Part shown: piece by piece, positions 1 through 8,060 of the stretch | Layout: every line of letters begins with the position of its first letter | Numbering within the stretch: position 1 is the stretch's first letter | From: RGIG8745 sp964554265 | GTDB lineage: Bacteria; Bacteroidota; Bacteroidia; Bacteroidales; Bacteroidaceae | Reading direction: 5' to 3' | NCBI GenBank assembly: GCA_964554265.1 | Contig: CAZKOB010000035.1 | Coordinates: 1 to 25,884 of the forward strand | DNA length: 25,884 nucleotides | The notes under the pieces: model-generated | What the model was told of the DNA's origin: nothing | Databases searched by the model: none | What the model saw: the letters and a program-made list of their open reading frames with translations, nothing else | Position numbers and translations under genes: made by a program

Positions 1-25
1 CTTATTTTCACGTATTAACATAACA

Positions 26-1066
26 TACCCACAGGGTTTTAGGACTGACCCGAAAGACGATATAGGAAGAACGGGATATCTGTCACGCCGTGGAACTGGG
101 CACGGAATGCCTTGACTTTGGCATTGAAAGATTAAGCAAAGGCATTTGTAGAACGCTTCTCAAAGAAAATCAGCATCGTATCGTAGTGATTATGGAAAGT
201 GTTCAGAACTGTCATGAACTGTTCTCCCGGGAGTTTCCCAACTCTGCCATACCAATTGGCGAGCGACACCTGGCAGTATTTTGGGATGTGTGTCTGTTGA
301 ATATGGATGTCAGCCCAAGAGCCGGTTCATATGCATCTTTCAGCCCAGGATAGAATTCGAAAATAATATCGGCCCTCCATCGCTGTGAGTCCGTCCATTT
401 CGAGGAGTGTTTCATCAGGACATATTTCGCTCTAGTCAGCAACTGTCTACGTGTATCACCGTTGGCATATCTGAAGGGGACGTATGGTCTGCCCTCCCTT
501 CTACACTCCGCCATTATGCTGTTTTCAAGATCACGTGCCATCCATCTTAGAGAAACGCGCAGTTCATCAATGGCCTCGTAGAATAATTGGGGCACATGGA
601 ACCGGTCGTTGATCATGGTGGCCTTTTGGAAAACTATATGTGCCACGAGCATCATTGTCGGTGATAAATCCGGTGTGACTTCCCTGACTTTCAGACGCTT
701 GCTGCGCTGTATCTTCTCAAGGAGCTGTATGACGCGTTCCGGCTTTCATCCCCTCGATGACTCCCACAAGGCCGCCTTTTCCGCCATGGCCGTCCGGATT
801 GGCCACGAATGTGTATAGCTCACCTCAGCTCAGTGGAGATTCATCGATGCACAGGTTCGGTCCGATGTTTTCAGGGAACAGCAGATACTCGTGGGTATGT
901 CCCAGCTGATTCCATTGGCGGAAGTCACTGAGAAATTCCTGTACTGATGCGCCGGTGATTTCCCGTTCACACCATAGTGACGGGCTATCGAACTGATGCT
1001 CTCGGCGGTATTATCAATCTGTTCCTTTTAAAAAAGCCACGAATTCAGGAGTGAGCCTGCTGCCTG
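26..1066 (-). pseudogene. Degenerate ISL3-family (ISAon1-type) transposase
   Basis: Remains of an insertion-sequence transposase, read on the minus strand from about 1066 down to about 43. Pieces in different frames join into one familiar protein: LTPEFVAFLKGTD, then SISSIARHYGVNGKSP, then LLFPENIGPNLCIDESPLS (first catalytic Asp of the DDE domain), GELYTFVANPDGHGGKGG, an intact stretch at 212-655 with INDRFHVPQLFYEA (second Asp region), and ANWYGRVGKLPGEQ through SFNAKVKAFRAQFHG at the C-terminus. In-frame stops lie at 830-832 (TGA) and 132-134 (TAA, replacing the expected Glu of NAFAESFNAK). Frameshifts lie near 1010, 930, 740 and 265. The family assignment rests on my memory of Bacteroidetes ISAon1-type proteins. 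One probable IS end (CCCACAGGGTTTTAGG) sits at about 28-43; the other end is not visible. The element cannot be active. Confidence 0.85.
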
Positions 1067-1088
1067 CCCCCGGATAAATGTGTAGTGT

Positions 1089-1501
1089 ATGAAAGCAATT
1101 AAAAATTGGCTATTAATTATCTGCACCATTCTATTAACAAATGGGTGTGCGCCACTTAGAATGCCTGTAATAGTAAGGAATGCTCCTATTGAAAATATAA
1201 ATACGCATACATTTCTCCGACAAAGGAATTAACATCAAATCAAGCACAGGAGGTATATATGGAGGGCAATATGGTATCTATGGCTCTTCAACTACCAAAA
1301 GTGTTAATCCGAGTGATGTGATAGCAGGAATATTGATAAAACAGGGGTATATTATTACCTGAGCTTAAATCTGAATTAGCTAATGAAACTCTAATCGTCA
1401 ATTATGGAGAGAGTGGTAGGCGTAACAGAGGTTTAGGCTATACAATAGAAGTAACCATACAATTTAATTCTACAATTAAATATCAACGAGTTAGACCTTG
1501 A
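1089..1501 (+). pseudogene. Frameshifted small lipoprotein gene
   Basis: The gene starts with a clear lipoprotein signal: MKAIKNWLLIICTILLTNGC, with the lipobox cysteine at residue 20. It then falls out of frame. Reading on through about three frameshifts (near 1180-1200, 1240 and 1360) gives a continuous sequence: KYKYAYISPTKELTS, then STGGIYGGQYGIYGSSTTKS with VNPSDVIAGILIKQGYIIT, then LPELKSELANETLIVNYGES and GRRNRGLGYTIEVTIQF, ending at TGA 1499-1501. The pieces look like a small Bacteroidales envelope lipoprotein with a Gly/Tyr/Ser-rich segment, of unknown function. The C-terminus also seems shortened. It lies directly next to the transposase remnant, so both probably decayed together. 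The fragments are in the right order on one strand, which makes a real former gene much likelier than chance. Confidence 0.75.
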
Positions 1502-1896
1502 TACGCAAATCAGTGACAAACGGTGAAATAGCATCAACGATGTGTTAAATCTCACTTCTCATCGGGTAATGATTTGCAAACCGTTCTCCTGCTTAGCTCT
1601 GCTTTTCTTTGCTTTTTCAGCATTTTCGGTTTGGTATCATCTGACACCGTAATAACATTGATGTAAAGCCATTTAGCGTCATTTCTCCCGTTTTTCGAGG
1701 TTATTCCAGAGATATTCCGTAACTTTACATCGATACAAGAGACCAAGTTAAGTAACTCACAGCAAAGTGCAAAAATAGGCACGATTGCCAATTCGTTACC
1801 TAAATTCTGTCATTTTCCACAACCTCCTATATGTAAAGAGGTTATAAGATTCTTCCAGAAGTTACGAAAAAACATGTAGATACGAAGAATAAAATA
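1502..1896. other. Intergenic stretch, no supported gene
   Basis: About 400 bases between the lipoprotein remnant and the cdd promoter. A 79-codon frame is open on the minus strand (1552-1791, MAIVPIFALCCELLNLV at its start), but I recognise no family in it, it has no convincing upstream signal, and it may be chance or one more gene remnant. Nothing else is supported here. Confidence 0.4.
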
Positions 1897-1904
1897 TAAC
1901 TTTG
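1897..1904 (+). promoter_or_regulatory. Promoter -7 element of cdd
   Basis: TAACTTTG matches the Bacteroidetes -7 consensus TAnnTTTG exactly. Transcription would begin about 1911, giving a short leader of about 20 bases before the cdd ATG. I see no clear -33 TTTG at the expected distance. Confidence 0.6.
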
Positions 1905-1930
1905 AAGTTAAAAATATAAAAATAAGCGCC

Positions 1931-2413
1931 ATGAAAGAATTTGACATCACAATCCACGTGACAATGAAAAACCTGCAAGAACTCACATCCGAAGAGCTTT
2001 TACTTGTCAATTCCGCCAAAGAAGCCACATTCAGAAGCTACAGCCCATATTCCAGGTTCAGTGTGGGAGCTGCCGTGCTGCTCGATGATAGAACCGTCGT
2101 TACCGGAAGCAATCAGGAGAACTGCGCTTATCCATCCGGAATATGCGCTGAGCGCACTGCTATCTTCTATGCCAATTCACAATACCCCGACAAGGCTGTG
2201 TCGGCATTGTGCATTGCTGCGAGAGATATTTCCGGAGAGTTCACGGCAATCCCCATTACTCCATGTGGCAGTTGCAGACAAGTACTGATCGAAACCGAAA
2301 GTAGAAGCGGAAAAGATATGAAGATTATTTTGTACGGAACAGAAGGCATCTATATTATCCAAAGCGCGAAGACACTTCTGCCGGTATCTTTCGACAGCAG
2401 CTTTCTTCAATAA
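1931..2413 (+). CDS. cdd: Cytidine deaminase
   Basis: A 160-residue zinc-dependent cytidine/deoxycytidine deaminase, the enzyme that converts cytidine to uridine in pyrimidine salvage in the cytoplasm. The two zinc motifs are complete: CAERTA with Cys72 and the catalytic Glu74, and PCGSC with Cys112 and Cys115. The substrate-binding region SPYSRFSVGAAV (residues 38-49) and the NQENCAYPSG stretch (61-70) also match the family. Length is slightly above the usual homotetrameric form (about 130-140) because of an N-terminal extension of the kind seen in Bacteroidales. The start at 1931 lies at a sensible distance from the -7 element at 1897; Met12 would be the alternative start. It is a single-gene unit ending at a shared bidirectional terminator before the rubrerythrin gene. 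Confidence 0.96.
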   Translation: MKEFDITIHVTMKNLQELTSEELLLVNSAKEATFRSYSPYSRFSVGAAVLLDDRTVVTGSNQENCAYPSGICAERTAIFYANSQYPDKAVSALCIAARDISGEFTAIPITPCGSCRQVLIETESRSGKDMKIILYGTEGIYIIQSAKTLLPVSFDSSFLQ

Positions 2414-2513
2414 GCAAGAAGTTTGTCATAATATCCTGTCACATACTCGTCTCAAACATAAAGCCCCGTCCTTTCCTCTCACGAATTCATCTGAAATGAA
2501 GTCACAGCATAAA

Positions 2514-2558
2514 CAAAAAAAGTGGAACAGAGAAACAAACTCTACTCCACTTTTTTTA
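2514..2558. terminator. Bidirectional terminator between cdd and rubrerythrin
   Basis: The hairpin has A-rich AGTGGA (2521-2526) pairing with TCCACT (2546-2551) and an inner AGAG/CTCT stem across a 2x2 internal loop. It is flanked by a run of A on the left and T on the right, so it can stop both the cdd transcript (+) and the rubrerythrin transcript (-), which converge here. Confidence 0.85.
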
Positions 2559-2610
2559 TTACGCTGCAGCCACAAGAGCTACCATATGCCTTTGTCTCCG
2601 AAAGTCAAAC

Positions 2611-3177
2611 TTATTTCTTGAAAAATCTGTTGAAGAGTCCCTGAAAACCCGCACCGTGACGTGCCTCATCCTTGGCCATTTCATGCACTGTGTCATGAAT
2701 GGCATCAAGTCCAAGCTGCTTTGCTTTCTTTGCTATTTCCATTTTGCCGGCACATGCACCTTCCTCTGCCATCATGCGCTTCTCCACATTGGTCTTCGTA
2801 TCCCAAACAACCTCACCAAGAAGTTCTGCAAACTTAGATGCATGCTCTGCCTCTTCCCAGGCATAGCGCTTGAAGGCTTCTGCTATTTCCGGGTATCCTT
2901 CACGGTCTGCCTGACGAGACATGGCAAGATACATACCTACCTCTGTACATTCGCCAGCGAAGTGATCCTTCAAACCCTGAAGGACAAACGCACCATCTTC
3001 GTTCTGAGGTATGTCATTGGCAACACCAAGAACATGTTCTGTTACAAAATTAAGTCCGGCATTCTCTGCTGCAAGCTTAAACTTGCTTCCCGGAACTCCG
3101 CACTGCGGACACTTCTCCGGTGCTGTCTCTCCCTCATGCACATAGCCACATACAGGGCAAATCCATTTCTTTGTCAT
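2611..3177 (-). CDS. Reverse-type rubrerythrin (NADH peroxidase family)
   Basis: A 188-residue iron protein that removes hydrogen peroxide in anaerobes. Its domain order is rubredoxin first, then ferritin-like, the 'reverse rubrerythrin' arrangement. The rubredoxin iron site is CPVCGYVHEG (Cys7, Cys10) and CPQCG (Cys23, Cys26). The diiron site lies in a four-helix domain from about residue 65, with helix 1 GECTEVGMY (Glu76/Glu79), EEAEH (E109-A-E-H112), EEG (138-140) and DEARH (E171-A-R-H174). The protein works in the cytoplasm and takes electrons from NADH through partner reductases. It is transcribed alone from a well-formed promoter at 3331-3361 with a leader of nearly 150 bases. A PerR-like palindrome lies further upstream. 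The function is well supported by family; the electron donor is not visible here. Confidence 0.93.
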   Translation of the reverse strand: MTKKWICPVCGYVHEGETAPEKCPQCGVPGSKFKLAAENAGLNFVTEHVLGVANDIPQNEDGAFVLQGLKDHFAGECTEVGMYLAMSRQADREGYPEIAEAFKRYAWEEAEHASKFAELLGEVVWDTKTNVEKRMMAEEGACAGKMEIAKKAKQLGLDAIHDTVHEMAKDEARHGAGFQGLFNRFFKK

Positions 3178-3330
3178 AAATCTCTCTTTTTAGAATTATT
3201 AATGTAAACCTTTATTCTCACTGTCAAGCATACGCCCATCTCTCTGCCAAACCTCTCAGCACCGAGGCTCACGCTGCTTTCCGGAAATGCATCTCTACCC
3301 GAAGTATCTGTCACCTTCATTTTTCCGGTA

Positions 3331-3361
3331 CAAATTTATATGTTTTCATGCTATTTTCAAA
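3331..3361 (-). promoter_or_regulatory. Promoter of the rubrerythrin gene
   Basis: On the minus strand TTTG (3358-3361), 19 bases, then TAAATTTG (3331-3338): an exact match to the Bacteroidetes -33/-7 promoter. Transcription should start near 3324, leaving a 5' leader of about 147 bases. Confidence 0.8.
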
Positions 3362-3378
3362 AACAACCACAGAAAAAA

Positions 3379-3393
3379 ATGTAATAATTACAA
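3379..3393. promoter_or_regulatory. PerR/Fur-like palindrome upstream of rubrerythrin
   Basis: TGTAATaATTACA is a perfect 6-1-6 palindrome. The 15 bases ATGTAATAATTACAA match the Bacillus PerR box TTATAATnATTATAA at every fixed position except three. Its centre is about 62 bases upstream of the predicted rubrerythrin transcription start, so it lies outside the promoter core. Binding by a Fur-family regulator is inference. Confidence 0.35.
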
Positions 3394-3530
3394 TTTTTAC
3401 ACAGATAAAACTGTGGCCAGCCTCCGTTTTCATACTGAGCGCTGAAAAGACAATTGTTTGCCCTTACAGACCGGAGTCTGGCAGACAGAACCGGTTTTCC
3501 AGAACGAACGGAATACCACACGTATACCAA

Positions 3531-4709
3531 TCAAAATTGTTTCTTATATTTATATACAATCTTCACAAATCCGTCAAGACAGGCTTTGTCTATCTGAGTA
3601 GAATAAAAATGTGATATAAAACGTGCATTACGAGACGCATGTCTGAAAAACAGTTCTCTCGCCCATCGCTTCTCAAGCCATCGCTGATATTGTCCGCCCT
3701 TACGTATCAATGTCATAAGGTATGAGCATCTCACACAATACTCTTTCCCCACCTCTTCTGCCACTGTTCTGCTTTTCCCCGCAACAGATTCTGCGGCATA
3801 CACTCCACTCTGCATCGCATAATATATGCCTTCGCCTGTCAGAGGTTCCACAAAACCTCCGGCATCGCCAACAAACAATACAGATTTGTATGCCGGTCTG
3901 CACCTCACATTCCCGAAAGGAAGCATGGCTCCGCGCAGCGGATAGCGGTCGATATTCCTGACTCCGAGCTTACGCATGAAGCCGAGCATAACGGCATTGG
4001 CATCAAACTCCCTGCCTGCCAGTTTGACAAGACCGATACACACCTTCGGTCCTTTCGAGAATACCCATGCATAGCTGTCCGGTACAATATTAAAAAAGAT
4101 ATTCACACCGCTCATGTCGAAATCCTCTCTATCCACGTTGACTTCAAGACATAGCGAATCAAGACTTCTGCGAGCAAAATTTTCTTCCTTATTACGGGCA
4201 AGAATATGTTCCACTGTACTGTTTGCACCATCTGCCGCCACTATATATCCAAACTCCACCCTCCTTCCGTCCGAGAGGAAAGCTGTCTTTCCGGCAAAGT
4301 CAATGTCTTTCAGTGCACAGCCCTCATAAGCCAGTCCGCCAAGTGCCTTGTAATGTTCCAGCAGACATGCATCGAAGTGTTGGCGGTCGACAAGCATTAT
4401 ATCATCGCATGGAACACAGTCCACAAGTTTTTCCATACCGTTCCACAACACGAAATGCTTCTCGCGACTCATGAGCGACTCATTCATCACCTGACGGTAG
4501 GCATCGCTTCCGAGAAGGGTTCGCAGACAGCTCTGAGACTTTCCTGTAAACAGACCCGCACAGAGTTTCACGCGCGGAAACACGGCCTTGTCTACAATGC
4601 AGCAGTCTACGCCGTTCTTCTGCAAGGCTATGCCACAGCAGGAACCTGACGGACCTCCTCCGACAATCAGCACATCGGTTTTCAAACAATCTGTATTCGG
4701 TATTGACAT
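3531..4709 (-). CDS. FAD-dependent oxidoreductase, geranylgeranyl reductase family
   Basis: A 392-residue flavoprotein of the group that reduces isoprenoid double bonds or hydroxylates aromatic rings. FAD-binding features are all present: VLIVGGGPSG at the N-terminus (dinucleotide-binding glycines 17-22), an acid ending strand 2 (IVDK, Asp40), ADGANS (159-164) and the second FAD motif GDAGGFVEPLTGEGI (281-295). The PRVKLCAGLFTGKS segment (45-58) with Cys50 is the family's redox loop. The C-terminus is rich in basic and aromatic residues (WLEKRWARELFF), suggesting contact with membrane. The substrate is unknown; in a non-photosynthetic anaerobe, archaeal-type lipids or menaquinone side chains are possibilities, not conclusions. 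It is downstream of, and on the same strand as, the Lrp gene (160-base gap), so the two may share a transcript. Confidence 0.85.
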   Translation of the reverse strand: MSIPNTDCLKTDVLIVGGGPSGSCCGIALQKNGVDCCIVDKAVFPRVKLCAGLFTGKSQSCLRTLLGSDAYRQVMNESLMSREKHFVLWNGMEKLVDCVPCDDIMLVDRQHFDACLLEHYKALGGLAYEGCALKDIDFAGKTAFLSDGRRVEFGYIVAADGANSTVEHILARNKEENFARRSLDSLCLEVNVDREDFDMSGVNIFFNIVPDSYAWVFSKGPKVCIGLVKLAGREFDANAVMLGFMRKLGVRNIDRYPLRGAMLPFGNVRCRPAYKSVLFVGDAGGFVEPLTGEGIYYAMQSGVYAAESVAGKSRTVAEEVGKEYCVRCSYLMTLIRKGGQYQRWLEKRWARELFFRHASRNARFISHFYSTQIDKACLDGFVKIVYKYKKQF

Positions 4710-4869
4710 ATTTCCGATTTAAAGACTCTCTATTTTCTTTATTCACAAAAAAGTTCGGCCGGCAAAATCACAGTTGCCATTTTCCGGAGCATATCCGGAC
4801 CACATTCTTACGTTCCGGATACCTCCGATTCTTCCTTTCTTCCGTCTGCACAGACCTTCATCCGTCCGT

Positions 4870-5343
4870 TCAAATCGTTATCCCATACTTCAGTTTCAAG
4901 GTATCCATGACGAATATGCTCCTCACATGCGCCACATACGGAAATGAACCGAGCTTGTTGAGGATAAACTCCTGATAATTGCGCATGCTTGCCACACATA
5001 CCTTCAGCAGATAGTCACCGTCGCCACTCACGTTGTAACATTCCGTCACTTCTGCCCACTGCGACACCACCCCTGCAAACTCTGTAGCTATATCGCGGTT
5101 TATCTGTTTCATGCTGACATTGCAGAACACCATAAATCCCCGGTCAAGCCTTCCCGCATCGAGCACCGCAATGTATTTGGATATGAATCCCATGCGCTCA
5201 AGCCTTTTCTGCCGCTCAAAGGTCGGCGTGGTCGAAAGGTGTATCTTCAAGGCAAGCTCTTTCGTCGTAAGCCTGCAATTCTCCTGCAAGATACGCAAAA
5301 TCCGGATATCCGTTTCATCAAGTTCCTGTACTATCTTCTCCAT
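4870..5343 (-). CDS. Lrp/AsnC family transcriptional regulator
   Basis: A 157-residue DNA-binding protein of the leucine-responsive family. The N-terminal winged helix-turn-helix is LDETDIRILRILQENCRLTT followed by KELALKIHLSTTPTFERQKR (about residues 8-48), and the linker RLERMGFISKYIAVLD is typical. The C-terminal half (about 68-150) is the RAM/effector domain, with the conserved segment VTECYNVSGDGDYLLKV (98-114) that forms the amino-acid-binding, oligomer-forming surface. Length is normal for the family. An inverted repeat TCTTGA-N9-TCAAGA (5353-5373) directly upstream of the start could be its own operator. The effector and targets cannot be read from sequence; the flavoprotein gene just downstream is the nearest candidate target. 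Confidence 0.93.
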   Translation of the reverse strand: MEKIVQELDETDIRILRILQENCRLTTKELALKIHLSTTPTFERQKRLERMGFISKYIAVLDAGRLDRGFMVFCNVSMKQINRDIATEFAGVVSQWAEVTECYNVSGDGDYLLKVCVASMRNYQEFILNKLGSFPYVAHVRSIFVMDTLKLKYGITI

Positions 5344-5643
5344 TGCTGTCTTTCTTGAAATAAAAAATCAAGATCCAAGAAACAAAGAACAAAAGACTTG
5401 ACAGTCTGTGTCCGTGATTCCCGGCTCTCGATTCTCAACCCTCGATTTTCAAAATCCAGAAACTGCCATTCCGCTTTCGCGGATAAAGTCGCGTCTTCCT
5501 GTCCGTCCGGAACCCCGCCCCTCTGTCCGTCTCCTCCGTCTGAAAGAGGGGCGCCCCTCCCGAGTAACAATTGCCGATAACGACAGCCTCGGACAAGATT
5601 CCCGGATGTCACAGAAAAGCTTCAGGCAGCCTCTCTCAACAAA
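5344..5643. other. Intergenic region with inverted repeats, upstream of lrp
   Basis: No gene is supported. Seen here: TCTTGA-N9-TCAAGA at 5353-5373 next to the lrp start; two close copies of CTCGATTYTC at about 5427-5450; and a GC-rich 9-bp inverted repeat CGCCCCTCT (5516-5524) with AGAGGGGCG (5545-5553), followed by the palindrome GGGGCGCCCC (5548-5557). No T-run follows, so it is not a standard terminator. Confidence 0.5.
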
Positions 5644-7113
5644 TCAAATGATAGTCTTTACAGCCTCAAGCATGCCGAGTTGCTGTATCTTGTCAAGATC
5701 TTCCTTCACAAGAGCCGTAAGACCCGGGATGTCGTTAAGATTCTCATGCCATATATTCTCTGCGGCAAGCACACCTTCCGCCACCTTCCGCGTGTCACCG
5801 GTAGCCCACAAATCACTCAGCAACTGCATGATTTCCGGTGCGTCGTTCGGAACAATCTCCGCACCGTCAGCGCGCTGACCTCCCTTGTAATAAGTGATGA
5901 TGGCGGCAAGTCCGAACACAAGCCCTTCAGGCAGTTTGCCTTTGCGTTCCAGATAAGTCTTCACCCCAGGCAGATCACGTGTCTCGTACTTAGGGAACGA
6001 GTTGAGCATGATGCTTGTCACCTGATGGTCTACATACGGATTGTTAAACCGTTCTATGACGTCCGCCGCAAACTTGCGCAACTCGTCCATAGGCAGGTTA
6101 AGAGTCTCCATCAGTTCCTCAAACTGCACCTTATATATATACTTGCCAACAACAGGATGATTGCATGCATCGCGCACAATATTGATGCCGGAAAGGTAAG
6201 CCACAGGCGAGAGCACCGTATGAGGTCCGTTGAGCAGCGTCACCTTGCGCTCATGATAAGGCTTCTCCGATGGTGCGATGAGCACATTCAACCCGGCCTT
6301 GTCTGCCGGGAACTCCTTCTTCAATGCTGCTATCGACATGTTTTCCGGTTTCTCGATGACCCACAAGTGGAATATCTCGCCCTGCACAACAAGGTTGTCG
6401 GCATAGCACACTTTCTTCTGAATTTGTGCGATTTCCTTACGTGGGAATCCCGGAACGATGCGGTCCACCAGAGTGGCGCACACATAACAGTACTTCGTAA
6501 ACCACGTCTTGAACTTCTCGTATTCACGGCCAAAGTCCTCCTTCCACAATTCGATGTACCGGTATATGCACTCCTTCAGATGATGTCCGTTAAGGAAAAT
6601 CAGTTCACAAGGCATGATGATGAGCCCCTTAGTCTTGTCGCCCTTGAAAGTCCGGAAACGGCGGAACAGCAGTTGGGTGAGCTTTCCCGGATAAGAAGAG
6701 GCAGGAGCATCACTAAACTTGCACGAAGGGTCGAACGTGATGCCGGCTTCCGTCGTGTTGCTTATCACGAACCGGATGTCCGGTTGGTCGGCAAGCGCCA
6801 TGAATGCCTGATTCTGCGTATAAGGATTGAGTGCACGGCTGATGCAGTCGACGCGTGTCAGGGAATTTACAACCTCGCCATTCAGACGTCCCTGCAGATT
6901 CACATGATACAGACAGTCCTGCCCGTTAAGCCAGTCCACCATGCCTTTTTCTATCGGCTGTACGACTACAACACTCGAATTGAAGTCTGTGCGTTGATTC
7001 ATGTTGTAGATGATCCAGTCTACAAAGCAGCGCAAGAAATTGCCTTCACCAAACTGGATGATTCTCTCCGGTGCACAACTCTTAGGTGCTGTGCGTTTGT
7101 TCAATGCTTTCAC
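5644..7113 (-). CDS. uxaB: Tagaturonate reductase
   Basis: A 489-residue NADH-dependent altronate oxidoreductase of the polyol (mannitol) long-chain dehydrogenase family. It interconverts D-tagaturonate and D-altronate in galacturonate (pectin) breakdown in the cytoplasm. Visible signs: IIQFGEGNFLRCF near the N-terminus (residues 18-30), the nucleotide-binding start of the family; VISNTTEAGITF (116-127), characteristic of UxaB; MPCELIFLNG (167-176); and the catalytic signature K290-VTLL-N295-GP-H298, which matches the Lys-Asn-His set known from mannitol 2-dehydrogenase. The length matches UxaB (about 480). UxaA and UxaC are not in this window. It stands as a single minus-strand unit with a probable promoter at 7241-7248. 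Fructuronate/mannonate activity cannot be fully excluded, but UxaB fits best. Confidence 0.93.
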   Translation of the reverse strand: MKALNKRTAPKSCAPERIIQFGEGNFLRCFVDWIIYNMNQRTDFNSSVVVVQPIEKGMVDWLNGQDCLYHVNLQGRLNGEVVNSLTRVDCISRALNPYTQNQAFMALADQPDIRFVISNTTEAGITFDPSCKFSDAPASSYPGKLTQLLFRRFRTFKGDKTKGLIIMPCELIFLNGHHLKECIYRYIELWKEDFGREYEKFKTWFTKYCYVCATLVDRIVPGFPRKEIAQIQKKVCYADNLVVQGEIFHLWVIEKPENMSIAALKKEFPADKAGLNVLIAPSEKPYHERKVTLLNGPHTVLSPVAYLSGINIVRDACNHPVVGKYIYKVQFEELMETLNLPMDELRKFAADVIERFNNPYVDHQVTSIMLNSFPKYETRDLPGVKTYLERKGKLPEGLVFGLAAIITYYKGGQRADGAEIVPNDAPEIMQLLSDLWATGDTRKVAEGVLAAENIWHENLNDIPGLTALVKEDLDKIQQLGMLEAVKTII

Positions 7114-7240
7114 GGTTTTCTTTTCAAATTAGAAGTTTATATTACCAGAATCAAGTCTACAGTCTCATGATGAAGCGACAAGTCTCTATTTTTCAATAAG
7201 TATCCTTGCCTGTCCATCGGAATACAGGCTCGTTCTGATG

Positions 7241-7248
7241 CAAAAATA
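7241..7248 (-). promoter_or_regulatory. Probable -7 element of uxaB
   Basis: TATTTTTG on the minus strand fits TAnnTTTG, about 130 bases upstream of the uxaB ATG. No clear -33 is seen. An 18-bp interrupted palindrome TTGGGA-N6-TCCCAA (7288-7305) lies about 40 bases upstream of it and could be an operator. Confidence 0.4.
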
Positions 7249-7559
7249 ACACTAAAATCAGAGAAGCAGAAATAAAACATACATTTTTTGGGAGATGTTT
7301 CCCAATTTATCCGCTTTTATCTCTTTGATAATATTCCGACAAGCAAAATACCCGACTACCCCTTCTTATACAAACAAATTACTGTGAAGACACCAGATTA
7401 AATATACCAAAAATCATGAGATGACTCTGTGAATGCACCTGCTCCCTCTCCCCAAAAACCATCTGACAAAACTTGGCATCTATCGAAAAAGCAAACGGTA
7501 TAACTTGATTTGCCTGTGTACATCAGAAAATATGGTTTCTCATACCTCATGACAGGCCA

Positions 7560-7705
7560 CTGAAAATTCGTTTCCACCGCACTGTTTTCTTAAATCAGCA
7601 CTGCTGATTATAAAATCAGCAGTGTAGATTGTATAATCAGCAGTGCAGTTTTTATAATCAGCAGTGCTGATTGTAAAAAACAGTACGGTGAATTTGACTT
7701 TTCAG
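7560..7705. repeat. 146-bp palindromic element with four 21-bp repeats
   Basis: Two imperfect 33-base arms face each other: 7560-7592 (CTGAAAATTCGTTTCCACCG, then CACTGTTTTCTTA) and 7673-7705, whose reverse complement begins CTGAAAAGTCAAATTCACCG then TACTGTTTT; about 24 of 33 bases agree. Between the arms lie four units starting ATCAGC at 7594, 7615, 7636 and 7657, a spacing of exactly 21 bases. The first and last units are themselves near-perfect palindromes (AATCAGCACTGCTGATT; AATCAGCAGTGCTGATT). The second and third are degenerate on their right half. Confidence 0.85.
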
Positions 7706-8029
7706 AAAGGCGATTCCATATTTCCGGTGCAGCCACTCCAAGAATGCAGCATTTTGTACGGAAACATCTGCCACGAGGTCCGAAACAGTTTTCTATATAT
7801 AATAAAAAGTTATATATTATAGGTGTGTGTTTTGCCCACTGTCAGAATGAAAAAGACCACAGGATCGCTTTGCGCAGTTGCGTATCATCATAAGGTTGTC
7901 GTTGAGTTATCAACTCCACACCTACTTCTATATTCACCCAATATCCTCGCTTGGTCACAATCCTCCTTAACAAAATTGTAAAACAATTCTTTTAGACTGT
8001 GAAATAAGCAAAAATGTATCGTGTATAGA

Positions 8030-8060
8030 TTGGGGAGTAAAAATTAAAAGGCTACATTTG
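8030..8060 (+). promoter_or_regulatory. Promoter of nhaA
   Basis: TTG (8030-8032), 20 bases, then TACATTTG (8053-8060), a full match to the Bacteroidetes -7 box. Transcription should begin near 8067, leaving a leader of about 75 bases before the nhaA start. Confidence 0.65.

Larger units (their letters stand above)
3178..3530. other. Leader and regulatory region of the rubrerythrin gene
   Basis: No gene is supported. The stretch holds the rubrerythrin promoter (3331-3361), a leader of about 147 bases, and a 13-bp palindrome at 3380-3392. Nothing recognisable is seen from 3394 to the end of the upstream flavoprotein gene. Confidence 0.6.

Noticed and set aside
1552..1791. 79-codon minus-strand gene
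   Set aside because: No family likeness, no promoter and a weak start; kept only as a note on the intergenic stretch.
5680..7170. 496-codon plus-strand frame opposite uxaB
   Set aside because: It is the mirror of the uxaB coding frame; the minus-strand protein has complete catalytic motifs and the plus-strand translation has no family signs.
7594..7677. CRISPR array
   Set aside because: The four units are directly adjacent at 21-bp spacing with no room for unique spacers, and the units are palindromic; no cas genes are in the window.
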